Below, piece after piece: positions 56,646-64,000 of a DNA stretch of 64,000 bases. A program made the translations under genes and the position numbers. Origin of the DNA: Buttiauxella selenatireducens (GTDB lineage Bacteria > Pseudomonadota > Gammaproteobacteria > Enterobacterales > Enterobacteriaceae). The notes beneath the pieces are model-generated. The model was not told the origin of the DNA. It was given only the letters and a program-made list of their open reading frames with translations, and did not search any database. The stretch spans positions 124,001 to 188,000 of the forward strand of contig NZ_CP133838.1 of NCBI RefSeq assembly GCF_031432975.1. Direction: 5' to 3'. Each line of letters begins with the position of its first letter. Within the stretch, counting starts at the first letter, position 1.

Positions 56646-57479
56646 TTAGTTCGGTGTCATAAAACGCTGATTGGTCTGGTACATCGCAAATAGGTAGTTG
56701 TTATAGCTATTACCCCTTGTGGAATACCCTTTCAGCTTATGAATCATGTTGCTGGCCGTTACTTCTTGATCCGCTTTACGCAATTGAGCGCGCGATTTAC
56801 GGAAAGATTTATAGGCCGGGTGCGTATTCAAATTTGTTACGTAAGAGTTAACGCCTTCTTTAACTGAATCGTAATGCAAATAGCCTTTAACTTTGCCAGG
56901 CTCGCTGTTGCAATGGCGCTTACTGCACTTCATACCAAACAAGTTATTATTGCTACGCGCGAGTTTAGACGTACCCCAGCCACTTTCGGCTGCGGCCATC
57001 GTTGCCACCATATTGGTAGGAATGATGTCGACTTTTTCCATCAACGTATTCCACGGCACGCTTCGGGTATTACCGTTCCACGCAATTTTATAGCGTTTGG
57101 TAATGTCTTTCAGGCGCGCACGCTCTGAAGGTGACCAGCGTTTCTCATACTGCTTAGAAACCAACCAGTTACGCTCAGCAGTGATCGCTGCATTTTGACT
57201 AGTAATATATGGCATGACCGTCCGGAGAAACGCTTTTTTTCTAGGTGTTCCGGAAGGGTATTTTCGCAAATCAGGGAGCGATGCAATTTCACTATTGCGA
57301 GAATACTCTTTCTTACTACTTGCCAGTTTCTTACTTTGTGTATTCGTGCTTTTTTTCGCAGTTAATTGGGCTTTATGCGATTTTGGCTCATGTTTACTTG
57401 CTAATACCCCAGTTGAAAAACTGAAGGTCAGTAACATAAGTATCGCAGCCCCAAATCGTCGGATTGGGGTTGATATCAT
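56646..57479 (-). CDS. bax: Bax family putative peptidoglycan N-acetylglucosaminidase
   Basis: A 277-residue exported protein. The signal peptide is about residues 1-27 (ending TGVLASK), then a Lys/Ser-rich linker, and a glucosaminidase-type (GH73-like) domain from about residue 115 with ATMAAAESGWGTSKLAR carrying the likely catalytic Glu, followed by NNLFGMKC. Close to E. coli Bax (274 residues), which lies between xylR and malS too. AGGAG precedes the ATG. Biochemical role remains uncertain. Confidence 0.92.
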   Translation of the reverse strand: MISTPIRRFGAAILMLLTFSFSTGVLASKHEPKSHKAQLTAKKSTNTQSKKLASSKKEYSRNSEIASLPDLRKYPSGTPRKKAFLRTVMPYITSQNAAITAERNWLVSKQYEKRWSPSERARLKDITKRYKIAWNGNTRSVPWNTLMEKVDIIPTNMVATMAAAESGWGTSKLARSNNNLFGMKCSKRHCNSEPGKVKGYLHYDSVKEGVNSYVTNLNTHPAYKSFRKSRAQLRKADQEVTASNMIHKLKGYSTRGNSYNNYLFAMYQTNQRFMTPN

Positions 57480-57705
57480 TAGATCTCCTGGTCGGATCGT
57501 TACGTTTCTAGTGCCTTATTCGTGAAGGATTTCGAACAAAGTGAACGCAGATACTAACAAAAATAGACCTCCCGAGCACCAAAAGAAATAATCCGATTCT
57601 GAAATGATGTCACGTGCGAACTTCTTATAACGGCAAAAAGCGTCATATTTTGCGATGTTTATCGCATATTTTAATGTATTGATACCGCCATCACTCACCC
57701 TGTTA

Positions 57706-57739
57706 TCTCCTCCCCAACTATCCATTTTTGGGATGAACT
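57706..57739. promoter_or_regulatory. MalT boxes upstream of malS
   Basis: On the minus strand GGGGAGGAGA (57715-57706) matches the MalT box GGGGA(T/G)GAGG at 9 of 10. On the plus strand GGGATGAACT (57730-57739) contains the GGATGA core. GATAAT (57773-57778) is a possible -10. The 57480-57793 region has no supported gene. Confidence 0.7.
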
Positions 57740-57793
57740 CTACGATTAAAAACAGTGCCACACTGGATAAAAGATAATCGCGGGCTTAACCCT

Positions 57794-59812
57794 ATGAATA
57801 AATTACCTCTCTTGATTCTTCTGCTTCCAGGGCTTGTGCAAGCTGCGTGGACAGCCCCTGGAATTCCGGCTTTCAAAGAGCAAACTCCTGGCGTGTTTGT
57901 CAGTGAGGCAACGCTTGCGAAAGGGACACTCCCGTTAAGTCTTAAATTCGACCAGACCTGTTGGCAGCCCGCAGAATCCATCAAGCTTAATCAGGCACTT
58001 TCGTTAAAGCCTTGCGAGGGAGAAGCACCCGTCTGGCGCTTATTTCGTGAAGGACAATATCGGGTACAAGTCGACACCCGCAGCGGTACTCCCACGCTGC
58101 ACCTGAGTGTTAACAGCGAGCCACAAGCCGCTCCGGTCGATGTGACCCGGCAATGCCCAAAATGGGATGGCAAAGCGTTAACCGTGGATGTCAGTAAAAC
58201 TTTCGCTGAAGGCAGCGAAGTACGCGATTTCTATAGCGGGACGACGGCTACGGTCAAACAAGGCCAGATTACTCTGATGCCTGCGGCGAACAGCAACGGT
58301 CTGTTGCTGCTGGAATCTGCCAGCACTCAACCGTCCGCACCGTTTAGCTGGCATAACGCCACGGTCTATTTTGTGCTGACTGACCGTTTTGAAAATGGTA
58401 ATCCGAAAAACGACAACAGCTATGGCCGCCACAAAGATGGCCAGCAGGAAATTGGCACGTTTCACGGCGGAGATCTGGCCGGATTAACCGGCAAGCTCGA
58501 TTATCTCCAGCAATTGGGCGTTAACGCATTGTGGATTAGCTCGCCGCTGGAACAAATCCACGGTTGGGTGGGCGGTGGCACGAAAGGGGACTTCCCGCAT
58601 TACGCCTACCACGGTTACTACACCATGGACTGGACAAAACTCGACGCCAATATGGGCACTGAGGATGAGTTGCGCACACTGGTGGATGAAGCCCACAAGC
58701 GTGGTATCCGTATTTTGTTCGATATCGTCATGAACCACACCGGCTACGCAACGCTTGCTGATATGCAGGAATACCAGTTCGGTGCGTTGTATCTCAAGGG
58801 AGATGAACTGACAAAAACGCTTGGCAAACACTGGACTGACTGGAAGCCAGGTCCTGGTCAAAGCTGGCATTCATTCAATGATTACATCAATTTCGGTGAC
58901 AGCACGGCCTGGCAAAACTGGTGGGGGAAAAACTGGGTCCGCACCGATATTGGCAACTACGACAACCCGGGTTTTGATGACTTAACGATGTCGCTCGCCT
59001 TCTTGCCAGACTTAAAAACGGAATCCACCCAACCCGCTGGTTTACCGATCTTTTATCGTCATAAGCCCGACACCCACGCCAAAGAAATTGCGGGTTATAC
59101 CGTGCGTGATTACCTGACTCACTGGCTTAGCCAGTGGGTGCGCGATTACGGTATTGATGGTTTCCGTGTAGATACGGCAAAACACGTTGAAAAAGCAGGT
59201 TGGCAGCAGTTGAAAGAGCAGTCTGTCAGCGCACTGACCGAATGGAAAAAGGCTAATCCAGACAAGAAGCTGGATGATGCGCCGTTCTGGATGACCGGAG
59301 AATCCTGGGGCCACGGCGTGATGAAAAGTGATTACTACAACAGCGGCTTTGACGCGATGATCAATTTTGATTATCAGGATCAAGCAGCAAAAGCGGTGAG
59401 TTGCCTTGCGGACATGGATCTCACCTGGCAGCAAATGGCGACTAAGTTGCAGGATTTTAATGTTCTTAGCTACCTTTCTTCGCACGATACCCGATTGTTC
59501 CGTGAAGGGGGCCAACGTGCTGCGGAACTGCTGTTGTTGGCACCGGGCGCAGTGCAGATTTTCTACGGGGATGAGACGGAGCGTCCGTTTGGCCCAACCG
59601 GTTCCGACCCGCTGCAAGGCACGCGTTCCGATATGAACTGGGGGCAAAATCTGGCAACTCTCTCGCATTGGCAGAAAATCAGCCAGTTTCGTGCCCGGCA
59701 TCCGGCCATTGGCGCGGGTAAACAAAACACGCTGAATATGAAAGAGGACTATGGATTCAGTCGCGAGTCAGCAGAGGACAAAGTGATGGTTGTTTGGGCA
59801 GGGAATCACTGA
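57794..59812 (+). CDS. malS: Periplasmic alpha-amylase MalS
   Basis: A 672-residue GH13 alpha-amylase releasing mainly maltohexaose from longer maltodextrins. A signal peptide of about 17 residues (LILLLPGLVQA) leads to an N-terminal domain and then the barrel: VVMNH-type region FDIVMNHTG, the nucleophile in DGFRVDTAKH, the acid/base in MTGESWGHG and the stabiliser in YLSSHDTRLF. The ATG at 57794 gives MNKLPLLILLL; an upstream open extension lies within the promoter. The ribosome binding site is weak. Confidence 0.95.
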   Translation: MNKLPLLILLLPGLVQAAWTAPGIPAFKEQTPGVFVSEATLAKGTLPLSLKFDQTCWQPAESIKLNQALSLKPCEGEAPVWRLFREGQYRVQVDTRSGTPTLHLSVNSEPQAAPVDVTRQCPKWDGKALTVDVSKTFAEGSEVRDFYSGTTATVKQGQITLMPAANSNGLLLLESASTQPSAPFSWHNATVYFVLTDRFENGNPKNDNSYGRHKDGQQEIGTFHGGDLAGLTGKLDYLQQLGVNALWISSPLEQIHGWVGGGTKGDFPHYAYHGYYTMDWTKLDANMGTEDELRTLVDEAHKRGIRILFDIVMNHTGYATLADMQEYQFGALYLKGDELTKTLGKHWTDWKPGPGQSWHSFNDYINFGDSTAWQNWWGKNWVRTDIGNYDNPGFDDLTMSLAFLPDLKTESTQPAGLPIFYRHKPDTHAKEIAGYTVRDYLTHWLSQWVRDYGIDGFRVDTAKHVEKAGWQQLKEQSVSALTEWKKANPDKKLDDAPFWMTGESWGHGVMKSDYYNSGFDAMINFDYQDQAAKAVSCLADMDLTWQQMATKLQDFNVLSYLSSHDTRLFREGGQRAAELLLLAPGAVQIFYGDETERPFGPTGSDPLQGTRSDMNWGQNLATLSHWQKISQFRARHPAIGAGKQNTLNMKEDYGFSRESAEDKVMVVWAGNH

Positions 59813-59815
59813 GCG

Positions 59816-60178
59816 TCCTCATCCCGACCTTCTCCCCCAGGAGAAGGGGAAGGTCAAAACCGCTCGATCATATTCCCTCTCCCCCAGGAGAAGGGGAAGA
59901 TCAAAACAGCTCGATCATATTCCCTCTCCCCCAGGAGAAGGGGAAGGTCAAAACAGCTCGATCATATTCCCTCTCCCCCAGGAGAAGGGGAAGGTCAAAA
60001 CAGCTCGATCATATTCCTTCTCCCCCAGGAGAAGGGGAAGGCCAAAACAGCTCGATCATATTCCCTCTCCCCCCAGGAGAAGGGGAAGGTCAAAATAGCT
60101 CGATCATATTCCTTCTCCCCCAGGAGAAGGGGAAAACCGGACAATTCCCTCTCCTGGGGGAGAGGGTTAGGGTGAGGG
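59816..60178. repeat. Palindromic tandem repeat cluster, 47-bp unit, seven copies
   Basis: CCCCCAGGAGAAGGGG recurs at 59834, 59881, 59928, 59975, 60022, 60069/60070 and 60117, a 47-bp period; each unit ends AAACAGCTCGATCATATTCC with small changes. The right end is GGGTTAGGGTGAGGG, as in the other clusters. It starts directly after malS. ORFs through it are spurious, and there are no spacers, so it is not a CRISPR. Confidence 0.92.
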
Positions 60179-60182
60179 CCAA

Positions 60183-60293
60183 GGCAATATTCTGTGCTGC
60201 CCTGGCCGCAATACGCAGCATATTGCCGATAAGAGGCTATCCTTAATGCGTTTGCACCGCGTCTTTTACGGCGTTATGGTTAGCCTCTTTTGA
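60183..60293 (+). promoter_or_regulatory. Structured avtA leader with a 15-codon upstream ORF
   Basis: A first hairpin is GGCAATAT (60183-60190) with ATATTGCC (60220-60227). A second inverted repeat, AAGAGGCTA (60231-60239) and TAGCCTCTT (60281-60289), flanks a short ORF ATG 60246 to TGA 60293 encoding MRLHRVFYGVMVSLF. The left arm contains the ORF's AAGAGG ribosome binding site. This could be a translation-controlled leader for avtA, which is repressed by amino acids in E. coli. Confidence 0.5.
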
Positions 60294-60315
60294 TGGTCAA
60301 AGACAGATCTACGTT

Positions 60316-61569
60316 ATGACGTTTTCACTTTTCGGCGACAAATTTACCCGCCATGCAGGCATTACACGCCTGATGGAGGACCTCAACGACGGCCTGCGCA
60401 CACCTGGAGCGATCATGCTCGGTGGCGGTAATCCTGCGCAAATTCCTGCGATGAATGACTATTTCCAGGATCTGCTGGCGGACATGCTGGCAAACGGGAA
60501 AATGACCGACGCGCTATGCAATTACGATGGCCCGCAGGGGAAAAGTGAGTTACTCGACGCGCTTGCGGATATGCTGCGCACCGAATTAGGTTGGGATATC
60601 ACACCACAGAATATTGCACTGACAAATGGCAGTCAGAGTGCATTTTTCTACTTATTTAATTTGTTTGCGGGTCGTTATGCCGATGGCAGCACTAAAAAGG
60701 TGTTGTTCCCATTGGCGCCGGAATACATCGGCTATGCGGATTCTGGCCTCGAAGAAGACCTGTTTGTCTCGACGCGTCCCAACATTGAACTGCTGCCGGA
60801 AGGCCAGTTCAAATATCACGTAGACTTTGAACATCTGCGCATCGGCCCTGATACCGGGATGATTTGCGTCTCGCGCCCGACCAACCCGACGGGCAACGTG
60901 ATTACCGATGAAGAGCTGATTAAACTCGATGCGCTGGCCAACCAGCACGGTATTCCACTGGTGATTGATAACGCTTATGGCGTTCCATTCCCGGGGATTA
61001 TTTTCAGCGAAGCTCGCCCGCTGTGGAATCCAAACATCATCTTGTGTATGAGCCTGTCCAAACTGGGTTTACCGGGTAGCCGGTGCGGAATCATTATTGC
61101 CGATGACAAAATCATCTCAGCTATAAGCAATATGAATGGCATCATCAGCCTGGCACCGGGTGGCGTTGGCCCAGCGATGGCGTGCGAGATGATTAAACGC
61201 AACGATTTGCTGCGTTTGTCTGAGACGGTGATCAAACCGTTCTATTACCAGCGAGTTCAGGACACGATAGCGATAATTCGCCGCTATTTATCGCCTGAAC
61301 GCTGCCTGATCCACAAACCCGAGGGGGCCATTTTCCTGTGGTTGTGGTTCAAAGACCTGCCAATCTCTACCGAATTGCTCTATCAGCGCCTGAAAAAACG
61401 TGGCGTTTTGATGGTGCCGGGGGATTATTTCTTCCCTGGTCTGGATAAACCGTGGCCGCACACGCATCAATGTATGCGCATGAACTATGTGCCGGAGCCG
61501 GATAAAATCGAGGCGGGTGTGAAGATCCTTGCCGAAGAAATTGAACGCGCGTGGGCTGAAGCGAAGTAA
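60316..61569 (+). CDS. avtA: Valine-pyruvate aminotransferase AvtA
   Basis: A 417-residue PLP-dependent aminotransferase making alanine from valine and pyruvate (transaminase C). LGGGNPAQIPAMNDYF, RPTNPTGNVITDEEL, IDNAYGVPFPG and the PLP-lysine segment SLSKLGLPGSRCG are visible. Same length as E. coli AvtA. The ribosome binding site is weak, which fits control from the structured leader. Confidence 0.96.
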   Translation: MTFSLFGDKFTRHAGITRLMEDLNDGLRTPGAIMLGGGNPAQIPAMNDYFQDLLADMLANGKMTDALCNYDGPQGKSELLDALADMLRTELGWDITPQNIALTNGSQSAFFYLFNLFAGRYADGSTKKVLFPLAPEYIGYADSGLEEDLFVSTRPNIELLPEGQFKYHVDFEHLRIGPDTGMICVSRPTNPTGNVITDEELIKLDALANQHGIPLVIDNAYGVPFPGIIFSEARPLWNPNIILCMSLSKLGLPGSRCGIIIADDKIISAISNMNGIISLAPGGVGPAMACEMIKRNDLLRLSETVIKPFYYQRVQDTIAIIRRYLSPERCLIHKPEGAIFLWLWFKDLPISTELLYQRLKKRGVLMVPGDYFFPGLDKPWPHTHQCMRMNYVPEPDKIEAGVKILAEEIERAWAEAK

Positions 61570-61576
61570 AAATGTG

Positions 61577-61604
61577 AAAGCCTTCTCCGTATGGAGAAGG
61601 CTTT
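61577..61604. terminator. Hairpin after avtA
   Basis: AAAGCCTTCTCC (61577-61588) and GGAGAAGGCTTT (61593-61604) form a perfect 12-bp stem around GTAT. It separates convergent genes and should terminate both. Confidence 0.88.
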
Positions 61605-61609
61605 ATGCG

Positions 61610-62635
61610 TTAATGAACTACCAGAGAGTCATACCCTTTCCAGCGATAATTCAGCATCGACACAATCCAGCAGGCAATAAACAGCCCCACCACGATAAAG
61701 CCCGCATTGCCGAGGTTTTCATTCAACGCATCAACCCATTTCCACAAGCCGTTATGCAGGTCGAACTTATCTGCCAGCAATCCTAATGCTTCCATGCCGC
61801 CGATAAACAGGGCGACGACTACAGAAGTGCCGGTGATCGTCATATTGTAATAGAGCTTGCGTTGCGGCTTGTTAAACGCCCATCCGTAAGCGCCAACCAT
61901 AATCATATTGTCGAGCGTATCAATCAGCGCCATCCCGCTGGCAAACAGCGCCGGGAACACCAGAATTGACCACATCGACATACCGCTGGATGCGCTGGCG
62001 GCTGAAATACCCAGCACGCCAATTTCTGTTGCAGTATCAAAGCCTAAGCCGAACAAAAAGCCGACCAGATACATGTGCCAGCTTTTGTTAATCAGCTTGA
62101 AGGTGGAGCGGAACAGCCAGCTCATCACGCCGCCACCGGTGAAATCGGTCGCCTCGGCAGAAAGCGGTTCGCCACGTTTTAGCTGACGGAAATTACGCCA
62201 AACGCCGCGTAAAATTACCAGGTTGACCAGCGCCATTGCCAACAAGAAACAGGCCGACACTGCGGTACCAATTACACCGCCGACGTCATGAAACCAGTCC
62301 ATATCGTTCTGGAATGCAGCGGCAGTGGCGGCAATCGCAACAGAGGCCAACACCACAATGCTGGAATGGCCGAGCGAAAACCAGGCGCCAATGCCAAATG
62401 GGCGTTTCCCTTGCTGCATCATTTTGCGCGTCACGTTATCAATTGCCGCGATGTGATCGGCATCGACTGCATGCCGCAATCCATAGCACCAGGCCAGCAG
62501 ACTTGCGGCCATCAAGGCGGTGCGGTGGTGAAACGAAACCAGCGCCCAGGCCCAGGACGCAAGGTTGGCGGCAACTAACACTGCCAACAAAACGGCTGCG
62601 CGCGGGTTGTCACGAAGAATACGCAAGAACATCAT
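61610..62635 (-). CDS. NiCoT family nickel/cobalt permease
   Basis: A 341-residue membrane permease (HoxN/NixA type) with about eight helices. Signature motifs are RHAVDADHIAAIDN near residue 56, LGHSSIVV, GFDTATEIGVL and ASGMALIDTLDN. It imports Ni2+ (and Co2+) at high affinity. AAGGATAAA precedes the ATG at 62635, only 1 bp after the hypF stop, so the two genes are cotranscribed and the nickel most likely serves hydrogenase. E. coli uses the NikABCDE system instead. Confidence 0.92.
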   Translation of the reverse strand: MMFLRILRDNPRAAVLLAVLVAANLASWAWALVSFHHRTALMAASLLAWCYGLRHAVDADHIAAIDNVTRKMMQQGKRPFGIGAWFSLGHSSIVVLASVAIAATAAAFQNDMDWFHDVGGVIGTAVSACFLLAMALVNLVILRGVWRNFRQLKRGEPLSAEATDFTGGGVMSWLFRSTFKLINKSWHMYLVGFLFGLGFDTATEIGVLGISAASASSGMSMWSILVFPALFASGMALIDTLDNMIMVGAYGWAFNKPQRKLYYNMTITGTSVVVALFIGGMEALGLLADKFDLHNGLWKWVDALNENLGNAGFIVVGLFIACWIVSMLNYRWKGYDSLVVH

Positions 62636-62636
62636 T

Positions 62637-64000
62637 TTATCCTTGTGAAGGAAGGGATAAGCGGGCGGCGGCAACCAGGGCCTGACCCAATGCAAGAGCA
62701 CCGTCACCGGCGGGTAACAGTGTCGGGAAGAGCAGATTGAAATCTGCGAGATGATGCGCAAACCGTTCGCGCATCAGTGTGTTATGCAGTACGCCACCGC
62801 TGAACACGAGGGTATTAATCGACAACCGGCGCGCGTGGCTGCGAGCCAAATCAGCAAAGCCTTTTGCCAGCGCATCATGGAATGCCCACGCGCGAGCAGG
62901 CGCACAGTCGTGCCAGTTCATCCATTGCTGCCAGAACGTCGCCATATCAAGTTTGCCTTCAACAAGCGGCAGGGTGACAGGATGGAGACAGGCACCGCTA
63001 AGTGACGCCAGTGCTTCAAAGCGACAAGCGACTTCCCCTTCATAGCTTTGTTGCAGCGGCGCGCAGTTAAGCGCGGCAGCAGCAGCATCGAATAGACGGC
63101 CTGCGGAGGAGGCGAGCGGGGTGTTAATTCCACGGGCAATCGCCGTTGCCAGTAGCGGCCAGTTTTGTTCGCGCACAATTGCGGTTTCTGGGTATTGTTG
63201 CCAGTCCGGCAAAAAAGTCAGGCAATGGGCGAGCAAGTTGCGCCACGGCTGGCGAGCCGCGAGATCTCCCCCAGGCAGAGACACTGCGGGTAAACCCCCT
63301 AAGTGTTCACATTCCTGATAATTCACACGCAGACATTCGCCACCCCATAGCTGGTCGTTCTCGCCATAACCAATACCATCCAGCGTGAGCGCAATGACAT
63401 CGCCCCCGTCCCGTGGCCAAAGGTGTTCGGCAAGGCAAGCCACAGCATGAGCGTGGTGATGTAAAACCGTGCTGATGGGCAGCCCCATTTCACGCCCAAT
63501 ACGGGCGCTGTGGTAGCCTGGATGGGCATCTATCACGATATGTTCTGGCGTAAAATCATAAGCTTCACACATCAGCGTGCGCGCTTTATGCCATTGCTGC
63601 TCCACGCCATCTTCAGAGAGATCGCCCAGATGTTGGCTGAGCACCGCCTGGTTTCCGCGCAGCAAACAGAAGGTGTTTTTCAAATCTGCGCCCAGCGCCA
63701 GAATCGGCGGCAGTGCGGCAAAACCAGGCGGTAACGGGAGTGCGTCCGGCACAAATCCGCGGGCACGACGCAGCATTTCACCGTTGGCACGCACCACGGA
63801 GTCATCCATACGCTGCACGATGTCGCGATTGTGCAGCAGCCAGCCGTCAGCAATGTTGGCTAATTCTTCGCGCGCTTGTTGATTGGTAATGGCTGGCGGT
63901 TTGCCATTTACATTACCGGAGGTCATCACCAGCGGTGCGCCGAAGCCCTGCATCAAAAGGTGTTGCAGCGGGTTGGCGGGCAGCATGACGCCGACTTCGT
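62637..64000 (-). CDS. hypF: Carbamoyltransferase HypF, C-terminal part
   Basis: About 454 residues of HypF, which activates carbamoyl phosphate to carbamoyl-adenylate and loads it on HypE for cyanide ligand synthesis in [NiFe] hydrogenases. The gene runs off the right edge: the frame stays open ([15 protein letters not shown]). Present are the end of the YrdC-like domain ([12 protein letters not shown]) and the Kae1-like domain with [31 protein letters not shown] and [15 protein letters not shown]. The acylphosphatase and zinc-finger parts lie outside. Confidence 0.95.
   Translation of the reverse strand, partial: EVGVMLPANPLQHLLMQGFGAPLVMTSGNVNGKPPAITNQQAREELANIADGWLLHNRDIVQRMDDSVVRANGEMLRRARGFVPDALPLPPGFAALPPILALGADLKNTFCLLRGNQAVLSQHLGDLSEDGVEQQWHKARTLMCEAYDFTPEHIVIDAHPGYHSARIGREMGLPISTVLHHHAHAVACLAEHLWPRDGGDVIALTLDGIGYGENDQLWGGECLRVNYQECEHLGGLPAVSLPGGDLAARQPWRNLLAHCLTFLPDWQQYPETAIVREQNWPLLATAIARGINTPLASSAGRLFDAAAAALNCAPLQQSYEGEVACRFEALASLSGACLHPVTLPLVEGKLDMATFWQQWMNWHDCAPARAWAFHDALAKGFADLARSHARRLSINTLVFSGGVLHNTLMRERFAHHLADFNLLFPTLLPAGDGALALGQALVAAARLSLPSQG

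Noticed and set aside
57516-57761. 81-codon minus-strand ORF between bax and malS
   Set aside because: It covers the MalT boxes and malS promoter, has no ribosome binding site and no recognisable similarity.
59790-60246. ORFs of 102 and 150 codons after malS, and resemblance to a CRISPR array
   Set aside because: They are repeat translations. The 47-bp units are contiguous without unique spacers, and no cas genes are present.

Overview
The window is a chromosomal segment of a gamma-proteobacterium of the order Enterobacterales. Protein after protein is close to Escherichia coli orthologues in E. coli-like order (zntA-yhhN-yhhM-yhhL-rsmD-ftsYEX-rpoH-livJ-panM-livKHMGF, ugpBAECQ-yhhA-ggt, yhhY-ryhB-yhhX-yhhW-gntR-gntKU, xylBA/xylFGHR-bax-malS-avtA). 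It is not E. coli itself: several accessory blocks are inserted, the gntU-xylB and avtA-hypF neighbourhoods differ, and five intergenic regions carry expanded palindromic tandem repeats. A genus such as Buttiauxella, Kluyvera or a relative fits, but the genus cannot be fixed from the sequence alone.

Layout. 1-0.9 kb: 3' end of a TRAP large permease. 0.9-8.7 kb: zinc efflux ATPase with its ZntR operator, small membrane proteins, 16S rRNA methylase, and the ftsYEX operon. 9-17.3 kb: rpoH and the branched-chain amino acid ABC system, with panM between the two binding-protein genes. 17.3-32.9 kb: an accessory block lying between livF and ugpB, which are neighbours in E. coli. It holds a class I fumarase, a DASS anion transporter, a three-domain soluble flavin fumarate reductase with its ApbE flavin transferase, a DcuS/DcuR-type two-component pair, a MurQ-like etherase, a 2-HCT transporter, an AEC transporter and an NAD malic enzyme. 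33.1-38.2 kb: glycerol-3-phosphate uptake (ugp). 38.4-42.2 kb: yhhA, ggt and an exported methionine sulfoxide reductase pair. 42.2-48.2 kb: yhhY, the small RNA RyhB with its Fur box, yhhX, yhhW and the gluconate genes. 48.2-56.6 kb: the complete xylose regulon. 56.6-64 kb: bax, malS, avtA with a structured leader, a nickel/cobalt permease and the truncated hypF.

How the genes work together. The 17-33 kb block reads as an anaerobic C4-dicarboxylate module. Malate would enter through the 2-HCT or AEC carrier. One part is oxidised by the malic enzyme to pyruvate and CO2, giving NADH. The other part is dehydrated by fumarase, and the fumarate is reduced with NADH by a cytoplasmic flavoprotein whose FMN is attached by the adjacent ApbE. 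The DASS carrier could exchange succinate. A perfect FNR box, a near-perfect CRP site, a 60-bp-spaced direct repeat and the local DcuSR pair suggest control by oxygen, catabolite state and C4-dicarboxylates. This is an inference from gene content; the individual families are known.

Repeats. Two inverted ERIC elements, a REP-like pair, a 128-bp palindromic element and five loci of CCCTCACCC...GGGTGAGGG-bounded tandem palindromes fill many intergenic spaces.
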